From positions 1 through 25,682 of IMG/VR virus record IMGVR_UViG_3300010160_000205: a DNA stretch of 25,682 bases. One strand, 5' to 3'. The notes under the pieces were generated by a model. The model did not search any database. It had not been told where the DNA came from and was given only the letters and a program-made list of their open reading frames with translations. Position numbers and translations under genes: made by a program. This DNA comes from a virus. Shown piece after piece: positions 20,205-25,682 of the stretch (position 1 is the first letter of the stretch; each line of letters begins with the position of its first letter).

Positions 20205-20476
20205 AAAATGAAAGAAGCTGGTTACATGGATTGGAGTACACGTAACCAGCTTCAAATCACTGGGCGAAACAGTTTGCTCACCTAGGTTCTGATTCGCGCT
20301 TCACTTTTTGCGCAATACCGTATGTCGATTTTGCTATACGGTTTTAATCCTAACTTCCCTAAGACTATATCGCTCTGTCTCTTTCCTAAGTCAAGTTACC
20401 CTGCGGTAACCGTCAGCTTATCGGGATTAGTGTCCCCATGGGATACCCTTATGCTCCAAGACTTAGTAAGCCCATT
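20205..20476 (-). ncRNA. candidate structured non-coding RNA, about 270 nt
   Basis: A stretch without any ORF longer than a few codons, between a repeat-family promoter (-10 at 20483-20488, predicted start near 20476) and a strong terminator (20214-20253). On the minus strand it can pair TGGGC near the 5' end with GCCCA just before the terminator, CTAAGTC with GACTTAG, GTTACC with GGTAAC (4-nt loop), and ACCGTAT with ATACGGT (12-nt loop). I cannot assign it to tmRNA, RNase P RNA, 6S RNA or a riboswitch. Two short strings recall group I intron core elements but no P8 is seen. A free-standing phage regulatory or structural RNA is the best reading. Confidence 0.6.
20214..20253 (-). terminator. 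terminator of the non-coding RNA
   Basis: GAAGCTGGTTAC / GTAACCAGCTTC, 12 perfect pairs with a 16-nt loop, followed on the minus strand by TTTCATTTTGG. Confidence 0.85.
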
Positions 20477-20482
20477 GGTACT

Positions 20483-20494
20483 ATTATATCATGC
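20483..20494 (-). promoter_or_regulatory. promoter -10 of the non-coding RNA
   Basis: GCATGATATAATAGTACC on the minus strand, same extended -10 and downstream AGTAC as other copies. No good -35 at 17 bp. Confidence 0.65.
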
Positions 20495-20535
20495 CCGTTA
20501 GCCTTTTGGCACGTTTTTATGTACCAGGCCACTAT

Positions 20536-20910
20536 TTAATTAAATAGAACCGTTACCTCTGCTTCGTATGCCTTACGAAGCTTGCCCGCTAATTCCTGTA
20601 GCTGTATAAGCCATGCCGTTGGTAAACCCAGGTTGTCCCCGTCATCGTCCGTGCCACCGGTGAACACGATGTCACCCATGATTACGTCCGTCATGCCAAA
20701 GCTCTTCTCCCATAGGTGCGTGCCGATAACATTAGTAAGCATGCCGTTAATTAGCTTGCCTTCCTCGTTACACCAAAGTGTGAGGTCGTCCCGTAGGTCC
20801 GCCGCTTGTACCCAGCCGCCGACCGCTTCCTGAAGCTTCTTCAGGCTGTCCGTTTCAATATCTAAGACCTCGGTTGTGAAGTCCGTGTTAATTCGCAATG
20901 CTGTTTTCAT
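20536..20910 (-). CDS. DUF3846-like protein
   Basis: 124 residues from the ATG at 20910, which overlaps the upstream stop (ATGA); the longer frame to 20940 lies in the previous gene. The pattern LDIETDSLKKLQEAVGGWVQAADLRDDLTLWCNEEGKLINGMLTNVIGT, then DVIMGDIVFTGGTDDDGDNLGL fits DUF3846, a family of small phage and plasmid proteins of unknown function (NEEG...N...T and GD-x-V-x-TG). Codons here are more GC-rich than in the small genes at 17.5-20.2 kb. Confidence 0.82.
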   Translation of the reverse strand: MKTALRINTDFTTEVLDIETDSLKKLQEAVGGWVQAADLRDDLTLWCNEEGKLINGMLTNVIGTHLWEKSFGMTDVIMGDIVFTGGTDDDGDNLGLPTAWLIQLQELAGKLRKAYEAEVTVLFN

Positions 20911-21092
20911 GACGCCGCTATCTCCGCTTCTGGAAACCACTTGAGAAATGTTTGGATGAGATGAGTGTAGTCTCCTGAAGTCATCTCTTCGGTAAATGTT
21001 GCAAGCTCGTCTTCACGACCCGCACTTATTAAAGCACGCCGACCGGCGCCGATAAATGAGAAAGCATTCCCATCGTTAACTGAAATTGTCAT
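20907..21092 (-). CDS. hypothetical protein, 61 aa
   Basis: ATG at 21092 overlaps the upstream stop (ATGA) with GAGGAGATGAG before it; its stop overlaps the DUF3846-like start. Mixed polar protein ending in a helix (THLIQTFLKWFPEAEIAA). No family recognised. Confidence 0.72.
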   Translation of the reverse strand: MTISVNDGNAFSFIGAGRRALISAGREDELATFTEEMTSGDYTHLIQTFLKWFPEAEIAAS

Positions 21093-21319
21093 GCGCTCAT
21101 CTCCTCTACGAATATGTGTCCAGGTCCGTTACCTTCAGGATCTTGTGACGGTACGAATCCAAGCCCGTTGTCGAGAATGTAGACTACAGGTATCGAGCCT
21201 CCAGCTTGTTCCCAACCGAACAGATCTAATTCTTCTTTGTTTAGCTCGCGGACCTTGACAATTGTTCGCCCAATAAGCGAGCCCCACTCTTTTGTAATGT
21301 ATGCGTCGTACTTACTCAT
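21089..21319 (-). CDS. conserved phage-type hypothetical protein, 76 aa
   Basis: ATG at 21319, ribosome site GACGAAAGGA, start overlaps the stop of the small ORF 21316-21408. The segment LIGRTIVKVRELNKEEL...IPVVYILDNGLGFVPSQDPEGNGPGHIFV resembles a short beta protein common in phages (ending in PSxDPEGNGPG); function unknown. First well-supported gene of a three-gene coupled operon. Confidence 0.76.
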   Translation of the reverse strand: MSKYDAYITKEWGSLIGRTIVKVRELNKEELDLFGWEQAGGSIPVVYILDNGLGFVPSQDPEGNGPGHIFVEEMSA

Positions 21320-21408
21320 CGTGCATCCTTTCGTCGTTTTAGGTGTTCAAGGGCCGCGGTGATCTTCGGCCTATCTTGCCAGAGGTGCCTGCAGATTATG
21401 CACGGCAC
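21316..21408 (-). CDS. possible small zinc-motif ORF in a structured leader
   Basis: A frame ending in TGA that overlaps the next ATG (ATGA). It has coding-like sequence with CIICRHLW and a basic helical end (ALEHLKRRKDAR). From the GTG at 21408 it is 30 residues. The same frame stays open a further 15 codons upstream without an ATG/GTG/TTG, so the real start is uncertain, and no clear ribosome site is seen. The ORF lies in the loop between two 10-base inverted arms. Confidence 0.45.
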   Translation of the reverse strand: MPCIICRHLWQDRPKITAALEHLKRRKDAR

Positions 21409-21466
21409 ATGGACTCGGGCGTCGCGTGTTCCGCCTAGTTTAACTAGTGGCTAGCACCCTTGAACA
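21344..21466 (-). promoter_or_regulatory. long-range inverted repeat in mRNA leader
   Basis: TGTTCAAGGG at the predicted 5' end of the transcript (21457-21466) is complementary to CCCTTGAACA (21344-21353), just before the ribosome site of the 21319 gene. It would close a leader domain of about 120 nt. Confidence 0.55.
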
Positions 21467-21471
21467 GTTTA

Positions 21472-21500
21472 ATTATATCAGGTGGTGGGGAAGAAGTACA
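21472..21500 (-). promoter_or_regulatory. promoter (repeat family)
   Basis: TGTACT (21495-21500), 17 bp, TATAAT (21472-21477), ACCTGA before the -10. Starts the operon with the structured leader. Confidence 0.83.
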
Positions 21501-21502
21501 GC

Positions 21503-21709
21503 TTACTCAAGACCTTCGATGAAATCTTGTACTACCTCAAGAACAGAGTCATTTAGTAAGTCGTGAAGCTTATCGAGCTGCGCTGGTGTGAAAGAAGAAG
21601 ACGTGTATTCGTTAGTGTCGCTATAGTATGATACGTAATTTGCGTGGTCAATAAAGTCTTCGACTGTCATTGTGTACTTGTAGAGTACATGATCTGCTGG
21701 GTAACTCAT
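21503..21709 (-). CDS. hypothetical protein, paralog of 17304-17495 product
   Basis: 68 residues, ATG at 21709 after GGAAGGAATCC. Y/D/E-rich, helical C-terminus (AQLDKLHDLLNDSVLEVVQDFIEGLE). Aligns in pattern with the 63-residue protein at 17304-17495. It also has its own promoter. Function unknown. Confidence 0.74.
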   Translation of the reverse strand: MSYPADHVLYKYTMTVEDFIDHANYVSYYSDTNEYTSSSFTPAQLDKLHDLLNDSVLEVVQDFIEGLE

Positions 21710-21737
21710 TTTGGATTCCTTCCGTCGTTGTGGTTTA

Positions 21738-21766
21738 ATTATAATAGGTTTTAGAGAAAAAGTACA
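21738..21766 (-). promoter_or_regulatory. promoter (repeat family)
   Basis: TGTACT (21761-21766), 17 bp, TATAAT (21738-21743); preceded by ACCTAT, so the TGA extension is lost. Confidence 0.75.
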
Positions 21767-21773
21767 GGGTGCC

Positions 21774-22070
21774 TCAGCAGAGGCAGACCCCGGACTTTGA
21801 TGGTGTTGTGAAACAGGTTCCGCAGGTGTTAAGGATTACCTTTGGTTTGTTAGATTGCTTGTGTGGGTTTACCGCACCAATCTTAGCAAGCTTTGTTGCC
21901 ACAGAATAGTAACTGCGACCTAGTTGCTTTGCGATGTCCTTAATAGACATCTTGCCAGCTCGAAGAGTTTCCATCGTACGCATCTCTGCTATGGTCCACT
22001 CTTCATTTAAGTTGACCGCGGTTTCGAGTGAGAAGCTTTGAGCTCCTCGCATCCAATCTTGTGAGTCCAT
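21774..22070 (-). CDS. Myb/SANT-like HTH protein with C-terminal cysteines
   Basis: 98 residues from the ATG at 22070, preceded by GGAAGGATTG. Residues 22-65 (EEWTIAEMRTMETLRAGKMSIKDIAKQLGRSYYSVATKLAKIG) match the GcrA/SANT-like helix-turn-helix pattern (W-T-x-x-E...I-A-x-x-L-G-R-S). The C-terminus has CGTCF...CLC, likely a zinc site. A DNA-binding regulator is the likely role. Single-gene unit. Confidence 0.8.
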   Translation of the reverse strand: MDSQDWMRGAQSFSLETAVNLNEEWTIAEMRTMETLRAGKMSIKDIAKQLGRSYYSVATKLAKIGAVNPHKQSNKPKVILNTCGTCFTTPSKSGVCLC

Positions 22071-22100
22071 TTTCAATCCTTCCGTCGTTGGTATGGTTTA

Positions 22101-22129
22101 ATTATAACATGGTTCTATTATAAAATACA
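22101..22129 (-). promoter_or_regulatory. promoter (repeat family, variant)
   Basis: TGTATT (22124-22129), 17 bp, TATAAT (22101-22106), ACCATGT before the -10; same variant as at 20172. Confidence 0.75.
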
Positions 22130-22142
22130 ACACCTTCCGGAA

Positions 22143-22376
22143 TTATTTTTTGTTCTCGTACTCCCAGTAGCTTTTAGCCAGCTCGTAAAACATCTTCGCA
22201 AGACCAGGGGTAACCTCGTATCCAATCTGCTCACACGAGGAACGGCAATATCCATTGTCAATGTCGTCCATTAGCTCCGGGTCCTTTAACAGCTTTTCTG
22301 AAGAGAAGATGAATCCGGTGTCTGCTAAATCAAAAAATGTATCCATGCCTTCATGGGCAACGTAAATGCTATCCAT
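22143..22376 (-). CDS. hypothetical protein, 77 aa
   Basis: ATG at 22376 overlaps the upstream stop (TAATG). Acidic N-terminal half, CRSSC near residue 44, helical aromatic C-terminus (LAKMFYELAKSYWEYENKK). No motif or family recognised. Confidence 0.72.
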   Translation of the reverse strand: MDSIYVAHEGMDTFFDLADTGFIFSSEKLLKDPELMDDIDNGYCRSSCEQIGYEVTPGLAKMFYELAKSYWEYENKK

Positions 22377-22528
22377 TATCCAACCTGAAAATCATCGCAA
22401 TAGCGACATTGGTATGAGTCGCCTAGAATTGAGCGTGGGTCATAGTTGTGAATGTAATCGTGCTGCTCTTGAGTTGCGCAGAATTGGAAATCGCCTCTAC
22501 GAATATAAGTGCGTTGTTTCGTTATCAC
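22376..22528 (-). CDS. small cysteine-containing protein, 50 aa
   Basis: GTG at 22528 after ACGACGAAAGGACAACC; the frame to 22558 would run through the ribosome site. Contains FCATQEQHDYIHNYDPRS and CRYC, possibly one zinc site. Its leader holds a long perfect hairpin. Confidence 0.7.
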   Translation of the reverse strand: MITKQRTYIRRGDFQFCATQEQHDYIHNYDPRSILGDSYQCRYCDDFQVG

Positions 22529-22551
22529 GGTTGTCCTTTCGTCGTTAGTGG

Positions 22552-22611
22552 AGCTCACCGGAACTTTTCCATATCCTGTCCCGGAATTGGAAAGGCACGT
22601 TCCGGTGAGCT
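22552..22611 (-). promoter_or_regulatory. long leader hairpin
   Basis: AGCTCACCGGAAC / GTTCCGGTGAGCT, 13 perfect pairs (22599-22611 and 22552-22564), with a further inner CCTTTCCA / TGGAAAAG helix. The first arm starts at the predicted transcription start; the ribosome site follows the second arm. Confidence 0.75.
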
Positions 22612-22618
22612 TAGTACT

Positions 22619-22632
22619 ATTATATCAGGTTA
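22619..22632 (-). promoter_or_regulatory. promoter -10 abutting the protease stop codon
   Basis: TAACCTGATATAATAGTAC on the minus strand; the TAA is the stop of the subtilisin-like gene. -10 at 22619-22624; the -35 is weak. Confidence 0.65.
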
Positions 22633-23535
22633 CCAGTACTTTTGTTCGAATACCGTTACCGTACGGTAAGCATTTTGTAGAGACGCCTTAACGTTATCCA
22701 TTACCGTTCCTATGGCCAAGCCACCCGATAGCTCTTTAGCCAGTCTGGTAGCTACTGAGACCGTTGCACCTGAGGTACCCAGGCTAACCGCCTTGACTCC
22801 GTTTATATCGGTTGCCGTCCATCGTCCCATGGCGTATAGGTCTAGCTCCGGGCTGGAGTTCGAAATTAGCATGATGGGGTAAACCGTGCCCGTGATCTGC
22901 TTGATGGTGTACGGGGTATCCGTTGCTCCTACCGCAATAGCTTGCGGTATGCACGCCGGATAGTTAATTTTCTTTTGATCTGAATTGTTACCCGTTGAAA
23001 TAACAACCGGCACGTTAACCGAGGCTAGCCCGACGATTTGAGCTTGTAGCTTTGCTTCGATAGGGCATGCCGCTTCTCTATACACCCGTCCGAAGGAAAC
23101 TGATACCGCGCCGACGTTTAGCCGTGCCGCATTGGCAGATACCCAGTCGAGAGCAAGTGCTAAAGCTTTAGTGGTGTAGGTGTTTGCGTATCCCGTACGA
23201 GACATGCCGACAACACGAACGAACACTATCTTTACATCTGGGTTTACCGTTACTGCAATAGACGCCATTTGCGTACCGTGACTCATAGCTTTGTCTTTTA
23301 CTAGAGTTGGGTCTACGTAAGCTGCACCGGGGCCAACCATACTTATCGTTCCGTTTGGACACGTGCCGTATTCGATGAAGCAAGCTTCTTCGATGACCGC
23401 ATTCTTTGCCCAGTCGAGATTTGTGTTGATGCCGGAGTCGATGATGACAAGAGTTTTATCGCTTGCCGCATTCGCCGGAGTTGAAAGTAGAGCTAAGCCT
23501 AAGGCTGCACATATAAGTAGCGCTTTAGTTTTCAT
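22630..23535 (-). CDS. secreted subtilisin-like serine protease (S8)
   Basis: 301 residues. The signal peptide (MKTKALLICAALGLALLSTPANA) has a likely cleavage after residue 23. The subtilase triad is visible: D33 in VIIDSGIN, H86 in SHGTQMASI, S255 in GTSGATVSVA, with oxyanion N183 in STGNNS. The cysteines at 52, 59, 157 and 195 could form disulfides in an extracellular protein. There is no obvious propeptide: D33 lies about ten residues after the signal cleavage, which is short for the family. ATG at 23535 has GAAAGAAGGAACC upstream and overlaps the previous small gene by 11 bases. Likely acts outside or on the surface of the host. Confidence 0.9.
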   Translation of the reverse strand: MKTKALLICAALGLALLSTPANAASDKTLVIIDSGINTNLDWAKNAVIEEACFIEYGTCPNGTISMVGPGAAYVDPTLVKDKAMSHGTQMASIAVTVNPDVKIVFVRVVGMSRTGYANTYTTKALALALDWVSANAARLNVGAVSVSFGRVYREAACPIEAKLQAQIVGLASVNVPVVISTGNNSDQKKINYPACIPQAIAVGATDTPYTIKQITGTVYPIMLISNSSPELDLYAMGRWTATDINGVKAVSLGTSGATVSVATRLAKELSGGLAIGTVMDNVKASLQNAYRTVTVFEQKYW

Positions 23536-23671
23536 TGGTTCCTTCTTTCATTGTGTCGTTGTATTTGGTTTTACGTGTATACTTCTTTTTATTAGTAAGT
23601 GGCCGAGCTGCGTTCGATCTCCGGAGTTCAAGTAATCTCCGGAGTTCTTCTTTTGTCTTTGGTAGTTTCAT
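23525..23671 (-). CDS. small basic protein, 48 aa
   Basis: ATG at 23671. The N-terminus has a tandem LRRLLELRRS with a matching DNA direct repeat (GAACTCCGGAGAT at two sites), followed by a lysine-rich tail (TNKKKYTRKTKYN). No clear ribosome site. It overlaps the protease start, so it may couple the two. A nucleic-acid binding or leader function is possible. Confidence 0.6.
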   Translation of the reverse strand: MKLPKTKEELRRLLELRRSNAARPLTNKKKYTRKTKYNDTMKEGTNEN

Positions 23672-23684
23672 AATAGTTGTGGGA

Positions 23685-23730
23685 CCGGTGTGGCCGGGGA
23701 CTATCTGACGGAAGGATCCGACCACACCGG
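23685..23730 (-). repeat. 13-bp inverted repeat between genes
   Basis: CCGGTGTGGTCGG / CCGGCCACACCGG (one G-T pair), 20-nt loop, six bases after the vWA stop and 14 before the small basic gene. No T-run, so a terminator, attenuator or processing hairpin are all possible. Confidence 0.65.
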
Positions 23731-23736
23731 AGCTTG

Positions 23737-25533
23737 TTAGGCAGCCCGCTGCCCAATCTTTGTAAGCGCCTTCGCTGCTGCAGAACCAATCTGCACCGCA
23801 GCTTCTGCTGGGTCTCGTACATCTGAAAGAATCACGGTGTCCGGACCTGCTATCGAACGAGCGTAACTGCCTTCTCCGAATGGAATCCAAAGTATCGCGA
23901 CTCCAGCTTTTTCACAAGCGCGAACCCATGCTTTAGCTTTTGAGCGTTCATCGTCTGTGTAGCAACCATCGCTAACAATTACGAGTAGACGAGCGCCAGT
24001 TCCATTGAGAAGACTTAGAGAACCATCAAGTGCCTTGAACGCCTTATCGAACTTTTCAGTTCCATCAGGTGCAGTGTACACGGTAACTTGATCAAGGTGC
24101 TGTCCTGGCTTAAGTGTAGGGAACACATCCTGTCCGTAGTAAACCATTGCGCACTTACCTTGAACGCGTCGAACAGCTTCTGACATCGCCCAAGCAGTTG
24201 CTGCCATAGGCTCCATGGCTGACGCCATTGAACCAGAGATGTCAACCATAACTCCAACGTTAAGCGTTGGGTCATCTGTATGACGACGTACAGTTCTACG
24301 CCAAGGTTCTGCATGCATCATAGGATTCACAACTTTGTAAGCTGCTTCCTGAACCATTGCGCGAGTGCGCAGGCGACCGGGAGGGAGAATAGATTTAATC
24401 TCCTTCTCGTCACGCTCACGATACTTAGCTTTTTCTAAGAGCTGAGCAATCTTAACTGCTGCTGCACGCTCAGGACCAGTAGGGTTACGAGTTTCTTTTA
24501 CACGAGAATGCGTCTTGAATGCTGACATCTCACCAGTAGCTTTTGCAAACACTTCGTTAGCAGTTTTCTCGTGGTCACGTTGTTGCTTAGCAGCTAAGCC
24601 ACGCATGTCGACAACATCTTTCCACTCTTCAGCTTGCTCTTGATCTTGAGCTTCATCGTTTACAGAGATCGCAATCTCTTCAGATGCTTCTTTCAAAGCT
24701 TCTATGACTTCACCAAGGATGCCATCGAGAAGAATAAGAATTCCCTTTTCACCAAGTGGAGCTTCGTCATCACCTTTGTCTGCAGCAAGCTTAGAGATGA
24801 TGTCGTCCCATTCTTTTGCAAGAACGAGTAGGTTTGTTGGATCACTATGTAGCTCGTGCTTTTGAAAGCGTAACCACACGTTGCGAAGTTGTGCGTATAC
24901 TTCTGTACCGAAGAAAGTAAGTAAGAGATCTTTTATCTCGTACGCGTCTTCTTCATCTAGTGACCCTGCGTCAACGCGAGCCATAACTAGTCCAGCCACT
25001 CGTCCCATAGAACGAGTAGTTGTAGCTTCAGCAAGTGAAGATTTAATATCTTCAAGAATGATATCCATTGCGCAAGCACGAAGGAACACTCTATTGTTTG
25101 GATAGTTTTCTACACCGAGAGCTTCGATACGAGTCTCTTCAAGAAGGGTAAGTGCGTCGAACACATTGCGACTTACTTCTTTGTCTTCAAGGATCTTTAG
25201 AAGATCGTAGCGAGAGTATCGAGCGTGCAGTGCTTCATGAAAGATAGCTCCTGCGCCTCGTGGATAGTTAAATTGAATTGTTCTATTGCGAATGTCGCCA
25301 ATAGTTTCAGGAGATACTCCTACGCCGAAAGCTACATCCACGTTGACCTCAACTTCAGCCATTGGTGGATTAAAGCATGCAGGCGCTGGTCCTCCAGCTC
25401 CTGGGCCAACGTATGCGACGATGTCGCTGCGTCCTGCCCAGGTGTTCACGAGCTCGCCCAGCTGGGCACCAACGCGTAGCCACTCTGGCTGCGTACGTTC
25501 TGCTCGGGTCATTGATAACTTAATGTGTCCCAT
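23737..25533 (-). CDS. vWA-domain protein with HExxH metal site
   Basis: 598 residues, ATG at 25533 after GGAAGGATTACA. The N-terminal domain has FHEALHARYS (H99, E100, H103), the zincin HExxH motif, and LEETRIEA about 30 residues later, which could give the third ligand. A long charged helical middle (260-390) is followed by a von Willebrand A domain from about 425 with MIDAS DISGS (431-435), T446 and a later VSDGCYTDD. Such proteins act with MoxR-type AAA+ ATPases as metal-insertion or disassembly chaperones; a partner ATPase would be expected upstream, outside the window. Whether the HExxH is a working peptidase is not shown. Confidence 0.87.
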   Translation of the reverse strand: MGHIKLSMTRAERTQPEWLRVGAQLGELVNTWAGRSDIVAYVGPGAGGPAPACFNPPMAEVEVNVDVAFGVGVSPETIGDIRNRTIQFNYPRGAGAIFHEALHARYSRYDLLKILEDKEVSRNVFDALTLLEETRIEALGVENYPNNRVFLRACAMDIILEDIKSSLAEATTTRSMGRVAGLVMARVDAGSLDEEDAYEIKDLLLTFFGTEVYAQLRNVWLRFQKHELHSDPTNLLVLAKEWDDIISKLAADKGDDEAPLGEKGILILLDGILGEVIEALKEASEEIAISVNDEAQDQEQAEEWKDVVDMRGLAAKQQRDHEKTANEVFAKATGEMSAFKTHSRVKETRNPTGPERAAAVKIAQLLEKAKYRERDEKEIKSILPPGRLRTRAMVQEAAYKVVNPMMHAEPWRRTVRRHTDDPTLNVGVMVDISGSMASAMEPMAATAWAMSEAVRRVQGKCAMVYYGQDVFPTLKPGQHLDQVTVYTAPDGTEKFDKAFKALDGSLSLLNGTGARLLVIVSDGCYTDDERSKAKAWVRACEKAGVAILWIPFGEGSYARSIAGPDTVILSDVRDPAEAAVQIGSAAAKALTKIGQRAA

Positions 25534-25559
25534 TGTAATCCTTCCGTCTGTTAGGTACT

Positions 25560-25571
25560 ATTATATCAGGT
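25560..25571 (-). promoter_or_regulatory. promoter -10 (repeat family) after tRNA
   Basis: ACCTGATATAATAGTACC on the minus strand just downstream of the tRNA; -10 at 25560-25565. The -35 would fall within the tRNA 3' arm and does not match. It starts the vWA gene. Confidence 0.65.
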
Positions 25572-25574
25572 AAG

Positions 25575-25648
25575 TGGGGAGAGTGGGGCTCGAACCCACG
25601 ACGACCGGATTATGAGTCCGGGGCTCTAACCAACTGAGCTATCTCCCC
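25575..25648 (-). tRNA. tRNA-Met (anticodon CAT)
   Basis: Full cloverleaf on the minus strand: acceptor GGGGAGA/TCTCCCC, D-arm TAGCTCAGTTGGTTAGAGC, anticodon stem CCGGA/TCCGG with loop CTCATAA (anticodon at 25612-25614), T-arm GTGGG-TTCGAGC-CCCAC, discriminator A. CCA is not encoded. It could be elongator Met or, if the C34 is modified, Ile. Confidence 0.94.
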
Positions 25649-25652
25649 GTGC

Positions 25653-25682
25653 GAGAACCCCGGGCACCCATACCCAGGGTTC
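25653..25682 (-). repeat. hairpin upstream of tRNA, at window edge
   Basis: GAACCC-T-GGG / CCC-G-GGGTTC with an 8-nt loop, on the minus strand just before the tRNA. May be the terminator of an upstream gene or a processing signal; it may continue outside the window. Confidence 0.45.

Noticed and set aside
20320-20476. Possible group I intron core (AATCCCG like the Q element, GATATAGTCT like the S element, as in T4 td)
   Set aside because: The P8 hairpin between the two P7 strands is missing, P3 pairing is short, and there are no flanking exons of a split gene. Kept as a generic structured RNA.
20205-20476. tmRNA
   Set aside because: No tRNA-like ends (no T-arm GGTTCGA string or acceptor pair) and no tag-coding frame.
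23525-23890. 121-residue frame upstream of the protease
   Set aside because: The N-terminal two thirds overlaps the vWA gene in another frame; only the last 48 codons from the ATG at 23671 are non-overlapping and plausible.
25653-25682. Second tRNA at the window edge
   Set aside because: GAACCC/GGGTTC resembles a T-arm but the loop is not TTCGAAT-like and the rest of the cloverleaf is absent in the window.

Overview
The window looks like part of a tailed double-stranded DNA phage (or prophage) of an actinobacterium. All supported genes read on the minus strand, and most are short, tightly packed and coupled by ATGA, TAATG or TAGTG overlaps. Recognisable phage parts are a large terminase ATPase/nuclease, a portal protein, a Dps-domain virion-type protein, a soluble transglycosylase with a separate peptidoglycan-binding protein, a tRNA-Met and many small zinc-ribbon or helix-turn-helix (HTH) proteins. 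Several small families resemble ones I associate with actinobacteriophages (the DUF7455-like and DUF3846-like proteins and a KAFDEPTF...IYDWKRY-type protein). The moderate-to-low GC content argues against a high-GC soil host; a freshwater low-GC actinobacterial host is an inference only.

Layout in the direction of transcription, from high to low coordinate. (a) 25.7-22.6 kb: tRNA-Met, a vWA protein that also carries HExxH, a small basic protein and a secreted subtilisin-like protease. (b) 22.5-13.3 kb: a dense array of small accessory genes. Nearly every short operon there starts at a copy of one repeated promoter (TTTACT or TGTACT, 16-17 bp, extended -10 TGATATAAT). Several transcripts would begin with a hairpin exactly at the predicted +1, and some genes end in a hairpin terminator. 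A candidate structured non-coding RNA of about 270 nt with its own promoter and terminator lies at 20.2-20.5 kb. (c) 13.3-11.2 kb: three enzymes in a row, namely a proteasome beta/HslV-type peptidase, a dual-specificity-type phosphatase and a histone-deacetylase-family amidohydrolase. (d) 11.05-9.65 kb: large terminase. (e) 9.6-6.6 kb: small membrane proteins, a zinc protein, an HTH protein and a lysis-like set, ending in a strong terminator. (f) 6.6-6.2 kb: an AT-rich gap without genes. (g) 6.2-0 kb: an HTH protein, a hypothetical protein, a DUF1360-like membrane protein, the portal, a Dps/cysteine-rich fusion protein and a large protein cut by the window edge.

How the parts fit: the tail of the window (6.2-0 kb) is a translationally coupled head-assembly operon. 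The accessory half is built from promoter/5' hairpin/ribosome-site/small-ORF/terminator cassettes, so each short operon can be transcribed independently from very similar promoters. The host-directed enzymes (peptidase, phosphatase, deacetylase, secreted protease) sit between the small-gene array and the packaging genes. All functional statements rest on motif reading; no database search was possible.
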